Origin: Vibrio penaeicida | GTDB lineage: Bacteria; Pseudomonadota; Gammaproteobacteria; Enterobacterales; Vibrionaceae | Direction: 5' to 3' | Assembly: GCF_019977755.1 (NCBI RefSeq) | Contig: NZ_AP025145.1 | Span: 496,001 to 560,000, forward strand | DNA length: 64,000 nucleotides | In this document: positions 43,401 through 50,077 of the stretch, in pieces | How the letters are laid out: each line of letters opens with the position of its first letter | Position numbering within the stretch: the stretch's first letter is position 1 | Translations under genes and position numbers: made by a program | Notes under the pieces: generated by a model | What the model was told of the DNA's origin: nothing | Seen by the model: only the letters and a program-made list of their open reading frames with translations | The model's database searches: none

Positions 43401-44737
43401 GATTTGGCAGAGTTGACCAGCAAGTAATAGGGCAACTCTGAACGAATAGGTTTGTGGAGCTCGGGAGCAGAACTTAGTATGACATGAGCGTTTGTTCCCC
43501 CTATTCCAAAAGAGCTTACGCCCGCATAGCACGTGTTTTGTTTCGGCAATTCGATAGGCGAGCGATTTACTTCGAGAAGAGAGCGAGAATCTAAGCTTTT
43601 TATTGCTTTTGATTTTTTCTCAAAACTTGGATGTCCCGGCAGCATGCGGTGATACAGCGATAAAGCTGCCTTAATAAAACCTGTTACACCTGCAGCAATA
43701 TCTAAGTGCCCAATGTTTGCTTTCACTGCACCTAGGTAGAGCGGGGTATTTCTACTTTCATGGACTTTTAGGATGGCGCTGATTTCTAATGGATCGCCTA
43801 GCTTAGTGCCTGTGCCGTGAGTCTCGATGAAATGAATATCTTCAGGTGTAACATCAGAGATCTCCAACGCTTGCCGTATGACTTGCTCTTGCCCTGTTAC
43901 ACTTGGAGCGGTATATCCTACTTTGGCGTTGCCGTCGTTATTAATGGCTGAGCCTTTTACCATTGCATATATCCGATCTCCAGCTTCGATCGCATCGCTG
44001 GCTTTTTTCAAGGTGACGAAAGCAGCACCCTCTCCCCAAATCGTGCCTTCCGCTGTGTGATCAAATGGTCGACATTGTCCATCTGGCGACAGCACCATGC
44101 CATTCTGATATTCGTAACCCACATAGTTAGGAATAAGATGCACTCCGCCAGCCACGGCCATTTCACATTCGTCTGCAAGAAGTGCTTGGCATGCCATGTG
44201 TATTGAAACTAGTGACGTCGAGCAAGCCGTATTTACTGTAATGGCGGGTCCGGTTAGCCCGAGTTGATAAGCGATTCGCGTAGCGAAGAAATCTCGATAG
44301 GTGACCGTATTGAGCTCATACTGTGCCGCGAGATTTTCATCTATGTGATGGCGGGCTTTTTGAATCCATTCGTGATTCAACCCTGCACCCATGAATAAAC
44401 CAATAATATGATCTTTTACTTTTGAAGCGTAACCTGCGTCTTCAATAGACAGCCAAGTTTGCTCGAAGGATAGCCTGAGTTGTGGGTCGAAAAGTTGAGC
44501 GTCTCTTTCTCTTATGCCAAAAAAGTGTGCATCGAACGTATCTCGACCATCCAATACGCCTCCAGTCCAAATACGCGCATCGTCCGATTTGCTTAAGACA
44601 CGTTCGTCGGAGCGAAGCTCTCGCACTCCTACTTGCCCTTGATTTAGGTTCTGCCAGAATTGTTCTTTGTCTTTTGCGCTAGGGAATTGCCCCGCAATGC
44701 CAATAACGGCAATATCAAATTCACTGACTTGGCTCAT
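34415..44737 (-). CDS. Hybrid PKS-NRPS, KS-AT-ACP-C-A-PCP-C-PCP-C-PCP-TE (3440 residues)
   Basis: Domains in order are: KS (about 6-430; Cys172 in TACSTS, His in ETHGTGT and NIGH), AT (505-805; Ser598 in GHSLGE and HAFH, which suggests malonyl-CoA), ACP (Ser921 in GGDS), C1 (975-1400; NHIASDG), A (1440-1915; TSGSTGRPKG), PCP1 (Ser1962), C2 (2020-2450; HHIACDG), PCP2 (Ser2564), C3 (2625-3050; HHIIADG), PCP3 (Ser3125) and TE (3185-3430; Ser3259 in GHSLGG, late His in GDHF). No ketoreductase is present, so a beta-keto unit is expected. One A domain serves three PCPs or others load in trans. The A4 motif reads FDASVEEHMM, with Glu where Trp is common. It starts two bases after the upstream NRPS gene. 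Confidence 0.95.
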   Translation of the reverse strand: MSQVSEFDIAVIGIAGQFPSAKDKEQFWQNLNQGQVGVRELRSDERVLSKSDDARIWTGGVLDGRDTFDAHFFGIRERDAQLFDPQLRLSFEQTWLSIEDAGYASKVKDHIIGLFMGAGLNHEWIQKARHHIDENLAAQYELNTVTYRDFFATRIAYQLGLTGPAITVNTACSTSLVSIHMACQALLADECEMAVAGGVHLIPNYVGYEYQNGMVLSPDGQCRPFDHTAEGTIWGEGAAFVTLKKASDAIEAGDRIYAMVKGSAINNDGNAKVGYTAPSVTGQEQVIRQALEISDVTPEDIHFIETHGTGTKLGDPLEISAILKVHESRNTPLYLGAVKANIGHLDIAAGVTGFIKAALSLYHRMLPGHPSFEKKSKAIKSLDSRSLLEVNRSPIELPKQNTCYAGVSSFGIGGTNAHVILSSAPELHKPIRSELPYYLLVNSAKSESSAQFMASDLTAVPLQDLADTAYTLFHRKPNLNKRLFCIRDSKKGKVHAEYCATPALGAQLVFVFPGQGSQYRGMSQDLYQTLPAYRRYLDQCFERLENHGFHNAKHKLFDERTPLTTTEDTQPLLFSVQWSLANYLMDLGLQPDYMIGHSLGEIVAATLGGAINLDDAFAFVIERGLLMGTAPKGHMFAVETTELNLLLPAGAFWALHNSPSRKVIGVDDEHERDLLSYLEQNDLTFKRIATEHAFHTPSMHTVALKVQKYCEENMGSEYGSHEPTSSMMPIALNVTGKIEHNTQFDAQYWSSHITDPVLFSQGVNNIIQEANNVTFVEIGPSGGLASCIQEHYSEDVDVKTIQTLGNKHSSMSDYVCILSTLGKCWARGHELEADNLFPHSEYQIVSVPPYRLDRKPYNQVRQQGKYKASTPTRTLPTSNHSEEPKSENTLLDALAAQWQSSFSETLPNLETTNFFSAGGDSLSASSFASGLSKRVGISIPVAWVISGDTLDALYEKLKKAILAPKKSAQVNPDLNQAPLTLAQERMWTMAQLDSIEDYHICEAFRFKGQLCVASLECALNQLILRHASLRTTYHAEGDNVYQQVAQTPSTITLNAIPATEETLPSQIEKGMKYPFDLDKDLMFRATLFKIDSSSHVLLIVVNHIASDGSSMSIIARDLSNFYDAAVNKVAPSLTSIEASYCNYAQQLANKKKSFIPSMEYWLDRLKGLEIQPPIFGSERRTELTPIAKNRTALSPALNMELTKQCKALGVTPFVCLSTLLGLVIGNTQHQRDVAIGTTVSDRPSTPEFEHVVGFFTNTLIMRHDLDSKETLEELLIKNQGDFIQDWGHLHLDFSSLLEAMHVERKTDAHPLFQTMFVSIEKGELPFEDLATSPEPLPALSMPFDLYIDTWLDDEERHFTWKYRTDVHSESSITYLCTQFESMVSAFIKHPNLSIKNELTLPSNKLDIVKWQTGENLPCSHASQTVLQLFEKQCKQHPHRHAVTDADITLTYRQLDQKANQLAHWLNEQGVQAGSAVAICLPRGHHMALAILATMKAGAHYVPIDPSYPLQRMSFMLEDASVGLVIDSQTNHQAWSYPYLSIEALDWDSLPLSQPDVTVSQNDTAYVIYTSGSTGRPKGVTVSHGNLLHYCLAAQQHYDIKPHDAVAQITSIGFDASVEEHMMSLCFGAHLVYRDEAMLTSLDAFAQFIQRHHITVVSLPTALWHVLCDELDTALTGQLQRTLRLCIMGGEAMQPARLAHWQQQDQGHIQLLNTYGPTETTVIATVMDVTHENPHCAQVPIGRPIAEVSAWVMDDSAHPSLPGEAGELWISGPTVAQGYLNLPEQTEKVFVQHHHNEQPTLCYRTGDSVRWNSEGQLVYLGRLDNQIKYRGYRVEPSEIEAIVNQHPAVVEAVVGLRGELLSAWVVSSSSSPTLLNECATQIRAQLPEHMQPTHWALLDKMPLTTNGKTDHKALPTPTSLSTHARSIQPMTEQEAEVAELWKAVLGCKHLKPEDSFFELGGHSLSLTKLFSQIQKKYGIKPDFGAFIRQPTLRSITKALFKEIERFKEAELSDNSEPNFPSMRRTPADPTELSLNQKRLWFLEKSHAGNSWMLHFAWRMSGDLNLSILKQALNLLLIKHQSLRTSIDETDGNPRLKVHAPQGVLTSEFDLTELPSPDKQAQYEQILKECATKSIPLDASSMISATIIKEHKDQITFALSLHHIACDGWSIGLLIKDIDTFYSALSHQTSLPNLSSSCEYADFTQWQNTALNEGHFQPSIEYWHNYLHGIPAVHNIPLDHQRPEVLPDVGLTYRVHIPSTIVNNLNQLGFQTKSTPFMIIHTALSAFLGLISSQKDIVISTAVANRPKEEFEQVVGFFVHTMLLRCQWSGNPTFSELLQSQRDDIAECFSHQHVPIDLLMEKLCQTRSASYAPLSQIMLVFQNNDHGTFSYGDITVTPCDLTRFSQSAKFDLYLSVIPKNDGSYECQWEFNTALFHTQTIQRLAHQFTQLLSGIGHNSQQNLSTLISDNDELDEWVQTADWAQQETVQQHCTPHSGAQKNNISPTHAVADKFDHETMPPPILLPAHADSIMPVTEQEAEVAELWKAVLNCSHIEPEDNFFELGGHSLKLTKLFSQVYKKYGITPDYAAFFNAPTIRAMVKGLSQNRITATPPQQDAQSPEFIRGGAEYYPLTYNQQQLWFLEHLQGSSNQYSMTWIYELEGQICEDQLQRSLDLLQQKHPALRTNFELDDSENVWQKIALKGNTKLQTFDISAFSPHEQQDKLSELSESLLKKPLSLSKDALFQVILVHCADDLHFLAIRLHHIIADGWSVNVLFGDLGELYSTDHTKLLDVNTHQTGLHCGHVAKREQTHNSEDAAKALRFWRKHLLGAPKIHALPTAHPRPDVLPIEGKTYWHDYRSIRDQVNSFSLKQETTPFVTLYTAFSVFIGELSRQQDVVIGTPVANRKSDELDNVVGYFANTIALRSQWDTSENFHSLLQRNHFSLLDSYPHQSLPFQALVNELAPTRSLSHSPIFQIMFVLQNNEFPDVHFDGLSIKPMQSTGQQGQVKFDLAVAVYEDSDQLTMSWEYNSVLFDDQTIITWASDFEQFVSDLLQNPSSAIGKHHSEPSSTDFAMNTAIQSDAPSHESPALMYVCPEKLAVSQRVFAKVLGQDDIKGDTNFFEAGGHSLLSIKLIGKLKKALGENIEIHQFFLSPTPEGVVRSLESSSESFAEKPVFDYLIQGVQPFTIKANTSVQPMVLLPGIGGLGNAFFHLIPHLDAEHIIGFHLLDPDAPTVRALAESLVDTLAKMPNVTKPVFVGHSLGGCVAYLCQEIWQSRFNVQCDITLLDSYPLTGHVGSINALADQFIQAIESQIPLKAKPTEQDISSTEQLLAFLLEHCDTDSEQLAQIELLWLVYQKQASYCFSPDTSCAHQIDYITATAPATVCRLWQQAADRFRLHESQGDHFNMLSPRHAEHTAQLINQAQRSLEPSHLTNSNSEILP

Positions 44738-44739
44738 GA

Positions 44740-47700
44740 TTAAGATTCTTCCTTGATACGTTGCGTTCTTCTGCTGGTTGGACGGCGCTTACTTTTCACC
44801 GGTACGGTGGAGGTTGAATGGGTTGGTGATACGTTCCGTTGGTCGGAGATGACTTTTTTCATCGTTTCGAGTGTTGGGTTTTCAAACACAAATGTGTCAC
44901 TCAGCGTGCATCCCAGTTCACTTTCGATTTGCTTCTGAAGCATGAGTGCTTTGTACGAATTGCCTCCAGCATCAAAGAAGTTCATGTGTGGGTCGGAGAG
45001 ATGACCAAGAATGGTTTCCCAACAACGTTCAACGAGAGAGGTATCCGCATTCTTCGAGGAGTTGACCTTTTGCGTAGGGTGTTTTGGCATCGCTTTATAC
45101 AGGTTGATCAGCGCGTTTCGATCTGTTTTACCACTGGTGTTGCTTGGCCAATCCCAAACGCGGATAAACTCTTTGGGGATCATGTGGTTGGGAAGAGAAG
45201 ACTCAAGGTGCTTCTTAAACTCGTCGTCAAATGAATGATTCGAAATGAAGCCGATCAATTGTTTGTTTTGATTTTTGGTTACTACTAACACGGCTGCGCG
45301 GCTGACTTTGGAGTGCGAGAGGATCACATTTTCTATTTCACCCAGTTCAATTCGGTATCCATCTATCTTGCATTGGTTGTCTTTTCTACCGATAAAGTCA
45401 AAGTTGCCGTCGTCTCTTAAACGTACAATGTCGCCAGTCCGATAGCATCGCTCCCCGCGTTGATTAACAAAAAACGCTTCTTTCGTTTTCTCTCGTTGTT
45501 TGAAGTAGTCTTCCGCCAGCGTCTTTCCAGATAAGATAAGTTCACCGAGGGCGTGAGGTGGAAGAAGTCTTTGGTGCTCGTCATAAACGTAGGCTTGACA
45601 GCCATCGAGTAGGCCGCCTATTGGTGTTATAGGATCCGTACATGAGAGCGTTTCGATTTCATGGAGCATAACCCAAACGGTTGATTCCGTGGGACCATAG
45701 GCATTCCAGCATTTCATCCCGGCATTCTGAAGTGATTTTATAAGCTCTTGAGGTACCGCTTCACCACCGATAATGGCGACGGAATTTGGAGAAGGGGTCC
45801 AGTCGGTTTCCAGTAGCATTAACCAAGCAGTGGGCGTGGCCTGAATATGCGTCGGAGAGTGTAGATTTAAAAGTTTCGCTAGTTGCCGAGCTGAGCTTTG
45901 CGTTTTCTCCTTTAATAATAATGTTTTAGCACCAACAAAGATTGGGGCAAACATTTCCAGTATAGAAATATCAAAACTGGCTGAGGCAAGAGACGGGATG
46001 ATACAAGTATTGTCTAAAGAGAGCTTTTTACACACGGCATTGAGAAAATGGTCACGAGCCGTATTTGAGATCGAGACGCCTTTGGGTTGCCCCGTCGAAC
46101 CTGAAGTAAACAAAATATAAGCACGGTATGTGCCTCGATATCGGTCCGACTCGTTGCGTGTGTTTTGTTCAAAAAACTGAGAATAGTGATAGGTAGATTC
46201 GGCGCTACTAGGGCATGGTTCACTGTCCGTCACTATGACAGTGGGGTCTAGTTGTTCAAATATGAAACTGGCTCGAACGGCAGGTTGATCCAATGAAACA
46301 GGGGTATAACTTGCCCCCAACCAATTTGTTGCCAGCATTAATACCAGCATTTCGTAATTTCGGCTGAAATACAATGCAACGCGGCTGTTAGTTGTGATAC
46401 CGAGTGATTGTAGATTCGATGCGACCACCCTAATATCTTGGGATAATTTTTGATAACTATAAGAATGCCCATTGCAATCTATTACCGCCGTCTTGTTAGG
46501 CGTTTTATCAGAGTGATAATCAATCTTATCGAATAAATTTGAATGAGGTTCTATGGTTTTTTTTAATTGAGAGTACTTTCTGATTTCATCCTTAGAAAGG
46601 ATAGGGATGTCACGAATAGTTGTACTTTCATCTGATGATGATAAATACGTTAATATGGATAGAAATCGATGAGTTAAAGTATCGGATTCGACATGATTGA
46701 AATAGTCTTTATTTATTTTTATGTCAATAACTGGAGGTTCTTGTCGATTGTTTTTTCTATAATAGATGGAGACCGGAGACAATTCATTTTGATTACATAG
46801 ACCATATATTTTTCCATTTGAGTCCCCGTAGTTACAATAAAAAGGCATTGTCTCAAATGAAAATAATACGTCATAGAATTGGTTTTGTTGATTTGTTTTG
46901 AATGCCAATTCTCTAATTAAGTTAGCGAGTGGATACCTTTGGTGTTTATAGCTCTTTTTTGAATGTTCTTTTAGTTTTTTTAGAGCATCCTTAATACTAT
47001 CGCTAGGCTGAACTTGACTTTTGACCAAAGATAACCCTGCGAAATGCGCAATTTCATTTTTTGACTTAGCATCAGTCCTTCGGTGTGTAGGGATCCCAAA
47101 GGTAATCCCTTTCCGACCTAAACTATCCGAAAAACAGAGTTGAATTGCCAACATAAGATAAAACTGAATATTACTTTCGGATTTACTTTCTAGTTTTTCC
47201 CACAGCTCTCTAGAGAGTTTACACTGCTTTCTTTGTGTAGGGTTTAATGATGGTAATCTATTGTTTGGACGTAAGAAATCAAGAGGTTTACGAACGAAAT
47301 CTTTCCAGTAGACTTCGTCTTTTCTACGGCGTTCTGAATTCCAGTACCGAGATACTTTGCACTCCACATCATCGCTAGCTACCTTTTTAAAAGGGGACTC
47401 AATACCATTGTATTGTTCATTGACGCGTTGGTGAAAAAGGTTAAACCCCTTACCATCCATTATAATATGATGCCAAGCGTGAATAAGGAAAAAGCGGTCG
47501 AACGAGCAACTCAAAACCCTTAATCTATAAAGTGGGGGAGACTGCAATTCGAAGGGGGTTAATATAATTTCATTCGAAATACGCTCTACTTCTTTTTTTA
47601 AATCTGATTCTGATAATTGACTTAAATCAAAAGTTTCAATATCCCAATAATTCTCGTTGATCAATCTTTCTTTATAGGTTCCACTCGAATCTTCAATGAA

Positions 47701-47886
47701 ACGATATGAAAATGCTTCTTCCTCAGAAATAATAGATGATACTGACTCAAGGTATCTTTCTACATCAAGATCTCCTTTTATTTCCTCTCGTGCACCTAAG
47801 TTATACCTAGGGCTGGTGGGAATATTATGGTGTGCATCAAATATTTCTTTTTCTTCAATTCTCAAGGACGAAGTAAGTATGCTCAT
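44740..47886 (-). CDS. NRPS, single module C-A-PCP, probable initiation module
   Basis: The protein has 1048 residues. The C domain (about 1-430) has HHIIMDGKG, so it should be active. As no module precedes it, it is probably a starter C domain that N-acylates the first residue. The A domain (450-930) has LFTSGSTGQPKG, FDISILEMFA, NAYGPTEST and YRTGD; the specificity line reads roughly D-I-L-A-I-G-A-V-W-K, which I cannot assign. The PCP has GGNS with Ser977. A basic tail (KSKRRPTSRRTQR) ends the protein and may dock with the next enzyme. The C domain DNA is clearly more AT-rich than the rest. It is the first gene of the operon. Confidence 0.93.
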   Translation of the reverse strand: MSILTSSLRIEEKEIFDAHHNIPTSPRYNLGAREEIKGDLDVERYLESVSSIISEEEAFSYRFIEDSSGTYKERLINENYWDIETFDLSQLSESDLKKEVERISNEIILTPFELQSPPLYRLRVLSCSFDRFFLIHAWHHIIMDGKGFNLFHQRVNEQYNGIESPFKKVASDDVECKVSRYWNSERRRKDEVYWKDFVRKPLDFLRPNNRLPSLNPTQRKQCKLSRELWEKLESKSESNIQFYLMLAIQLCFSDSLGRKGITFGIPTHRRTDAKSKNEIAHFAGLSLVKSQVQPSDSIKDALKKLKEHSKKSYKHQRYPLANLIRELAFKTNQQNQFYDVLFSFETMPFYCNYGDSNGKIYGLCNQNELSPVSIYYRKNNRQEPPVIDIKINKDYFNHVESDTLTHRFLSILTYLSSSDESTTIRDIPILSKDEIRKYSQLKKTIEPHSNLFDKIDYHSDKTPNKTAVIDCNGHSYSYQKLSQDIRVVASNLQSLGITTNSRVALYFSRNYEMLVLMLATNWLGASYTPVSLDQPAVRASFIFEQLDPTVIVTDSEPCPSSAESTYHYSQFFEQNTRNESDRYRGTYRAYILFTSGSTGQPKGVSISNTARDHFLNAVCKKLSLDNTCIIPSLASASFDISILEMFAPIFVGAKTLLLKEKTQSSARQLAKLLNLHSPTHIQATPTAWLMLLETDWTPSPNSVAIIGGEAVPQELIKSLQNAGMKCWNAYGPTESTVWVMLHEIETLSCTDPITPIGGLLDGCQAYVYDEHQRLLPPHALGELILSGKTLAEDYFKQREKTKEAFFVNQRGERCYRTGDIVRLRDDGNFDFIGRKDNQCKIDGYRIELGEIENVILSHSKVSRAAVLVVTKNQNKQLIGFISNHSFDDEFKKHLESSLPNHMIPKEFIRVWDWPSNTSGKTDRNALINLYKAMPKHPTQKVNSSKNADTSLVERCWETILGHLSDPHMNFFDAGGNSYKALMLQKQIESELGCTLSDTFVFENPTLETMKKVISDQRNVSPTHSTSTVPVKSKRRPTSRRTQRIKEES

Positions 47887-48255
47887 GAGTGCCTCTAAAG
47901 TTTGGTTATCAAATATTTAATAATTTGGTAACTTAAAATTTATGAGTGTTTTATATTTTTTTGGAAGGTAAAATTAATCTATATTAAATTTATTTTGAAG
48001 CTCTAAATAAACTTATTTGTTGATGTATTACTTACGTCAAATAATAATGAAACGTGAAATGTAACATTTTATTTTTTAGCGACTGACATTATGTTTTTGA
48101 GGTTTGTCCTATACTTAGGTAACCTCAAGGTGCAGGATTCAGAGCCTCATAGTCTGTTTCAGTTTAAGGAAAAAGCGGAGTGGAATGACGAGTCCTTTCC
48201 AAGGTCTTTGACGATGAAATGAGACAGAATATGGGCTCCCAAGGGCGAGTTTAAC
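47887..48255. other. AT-rich promoter region of the biosynthetic operon
   Basis: The first 170 bases upstream of the NRPS gene are extremely AT-rich, with no clear hexamers that I would defend. A short block at 48113-48134 contains AGGTAACCT followed by CAAGGT, overlapping palindromes of the kind bound by MerR-type regulators, and a broken MerR-type gene lies just beyond. No ops/RfaH element is seen. I recognise no gene in this stretch. Confidence 0.4.
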
Positions 48256-48710
48256 TGGCTTTCATACTGAGTGATCGGTTTTGATTTCCTTCATACCGGT
48301 GGTATTGCACTAAGGAAATAGAGCGCTTAAAAACGGTGACGTTTTATCGTTCGTACGAGTTATCAGTATCCAGTATTTGAGAGTTACTCGATCAGAAAGG
48401 TAAAACTCAAACGCAGATCCTTAAAGCGCACTTTTCTCAACTCGAACAAGAAGTTCAGACCCTGAGAAACCAGCAAAAAGCCATTGTTGCACTATTGCAG
48501 GAACTAGGAATGCTGAAGGAGTACGCAGTGATAAAAGCGCGGTGGGTGCAGATTATGAAAGCCGTAGGGTTCAGTAAAAGTGACATGGTCACGTGATATG
48601 GAATGTTTGAAGAAATGGAGCCGAGTAGCATCATAAGTTCTTGCAGTCACTCGGCATTGAAGGTGATGAGTTAACTCGGATTCGCAGCGGCTCGCAAACA
48701 GAATCCAGTT
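48256..48710 (+). pseudogene. MerR-family regulator remnant
   Basis: Conceptual translation across stops gives a MerR-like chain. It begins with a wing end (PSYRWYCTKEIERLK), then TVTFYRSYELSVSSI, a stop where a charged residue is expected, ELLDQKGKTQTQIL, a dimerisation coil (SQLEQEVQTLRNQQ), and RWVQIMKAVGFSKSDMVT. A second stop stands where Trp or similar is usual, followed by GMFEEMEPSS and, after a frameshift near 48630, HHKFLQSLGIEGDELTRI. The N-terminal HTH is not recognisable. With at least two stops and one frameshift it is dead. It may once have controlled the adjacent operon. Confidence 0.75.
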
Positions 48711-48723
48711 CCAAATAACAAAA

Positions 48724-49395
48724 TTACGCCGCATTCATTGGTTTTAAGGACGGGCTAATTAATAAAGGTGCTTCTGTGATCGTTTGGATCGTGTCGACAT
48801 CCACGTCGCTGGCTATTTCGGTGATGACAATACCTTCAGGGGTTATCTCAAAAACGCCAAGCTCGGTCACAATCAAATTCACCTGATTGACAGCGGTGAG
48901 CGGTAATGTGCAGTTTTTGAGTATTTTGGGTTTGCCTTTGGCGGTATGTTCCATTGCTATGATGACTTTCTTGGCCCCGACGACTAAATCCATCGCACCT
49001 CCCATACCCGGCACCATTTTCCCCGGCACTATCCAGTTGGCCAGATTGCCTTGTTCGTCCACTTCTAGTGCACCCAAAACGGTGGCATCGACATGACCAC
49101 CGCGGATAATGGCAAATGAGTCGGCACTATTGAAATAGCATGCGCAGTCTAGCGCTGTAATAGCTTGAGCACCTGCGTTCACCAAATCGGGGTCTATATT
49201 GGCTTCGCTTGCCATTTCACCTACACCGAGCAGCCCATTTTCTGCTTGAAACAAAATCTCTATATCATCACTGACTTCGTTTGCCACTAATGTGGGAAGG
49301 CCAATGCCTAGGTTAACCACATCACCATCGGCAAATTCTTGAGCGACGCGCTTGGCTATGCGTTGTCGTATTTCGGCTTTGTTCAAATTGGTCAT
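48724..49395 (-). CDS. 3-oxoacid CoA-transferase subunit B (AtoA/ScoB type)
   Basis: The protein has 223 residues, the usual beta-subunit length. The catalytic Glu lies in QAENGLLGVG near residue 51, and VNLGIGLPTLVAN and the glycine-rich GGAMDLVVGAKKVIIAMEH are family hallmarks. It moves CoA between acetyl- or succinyl-CoA and acetoacetate or another short acid, together with subunit A, whose gene overlaps it by four bases. The thiolase gene at the head of the operon points to acetoacetate or short-chain fatty acid use. Confidence 0.93.
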   Translation of the reverse strand: MTNLNKAEIRQRIAKRVAQEFADGDVVNLGIGLPTLVANEVSDDIEILFQAENGLLGVGEMASEANIDPDLVNAGAQAITALDCACYFNSADSFAIIRGGHVDATVLGALEVDEQGNLANWIVPGKMVPGMGGAMDLVVGAKKVIIAMEHTAKGKPKILKNCTLPLTAVNQVNLIVTELGVFEITPEGIVITEIASDVDVDTIQTITEAPLLISPSLKPMNAA

Positions 49396-50072
49396 GATAG
49401 AGATCCTTGCTGGTAGATGTGGTCGACATATAAGCTTGGGGTGTGGATAGCTTCTGGTTGGATTTCGCCTACATCGACGATCTCTATCGCTTCAACAATC
49501 ACGGTCTCTGCGGCGGTTGCCATGATAGGGTTAAAGTTCTGGGTGGTTTTGTTGTAGAAGACATTGCCGCGTGCATCGACTTTGGAGCCGCGAATCAGCG
49601 CCAAATCGGCTTTAAGTGGCGTCTCTAACAGAAAAGATTCTCCATCGACCTCCACCGTTCTTTTTCCCTCTGCCACTAAGGTGCCTAGCCCAGTTGGGGT
49701 TAATACGCCACCCAAACCAGCCCCACCAGCTCTTATCCTTTCAGCTAGAGTGCCCTGAGGAACAAGCTCAACTTCCAGCTCGCCCGAATTCATCTGTGCC
49801 CCTGTTTCAGGGTTTAACCCGATGTGGGAAGCGTAGAGCTTTTTTACTCGCTTTTGGGCGATCAGTCGGCTGACACCGTGTTCCGGATAACCAGTGTCGG
49901 TGCTGATTAATGTGATGTCTCGAATGTTATTTTCAATCAATAAATCAATCAAACCCTCTGGTGCGCCCGTCGACATAAACCCACCGATCATGATCGTCAT
50001 GTCATCTTTTAGGAGAGAGGCAACGCCTGATTTCTCTATTTTTTTCTTCATGACCTTTTCGTCTTTCTGCAT
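49392..50072 (-). CDS. 3-oxoacid CoA-transferase subunit A (AtoD/ScoA type)
   Basis: The protein has 226 residues from the ATG at 50072, five bases after the thiolase stop. An upstream reading of 20 more codons lies inside the thiolase gene and is not likely. It has MIGGFMSTGAPEGLIDLL, the typical GAGLGGVLTPTGLGTLV and KADLALIRGSKVDARGN. It forms the alpha half of the CoA-transferase. The order thiolase, subunit A, subunit B is that of an acetoacetate degradation operon. No dedicated regulator or transporter is adjacent. Confidence 0.93.
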   Translation of the reverse strand: MQKDEKVMKKKIEKSGVASLLKDDMTIMIGGFMSTGAPEGLIDLLIENNIRDITLISTDTGYPEHGVSRLIAQKRVKKLYASHIGLNPETGAQMNSGELEVELVPQGTLAERIRAGGAGLGGVLTPTGLGTLVAEGKRTVEVDGESFLLETPLKADLALIRGSKVDARGNVFYNKTTQNFNPIMATAAETVIVEAIEIVDVGEIQPEAIHTPSLYVDHIYQQGSLS

Positions 50073-50077
50073 GATAG

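Noticed and set aside
34900..44700. Many plus-strand open frames inside the large NRPS-PKS genes
   Set aside because: They are antisense shadows of long, motif-rich reading frames and have no ribosome sites or recognisable domains.
48504..48734. Minus-strand frame over the MerR remnant
   Set aside because: The opposite strand gives a continuous MerR-like chain across stops, so this frame is a shadow.
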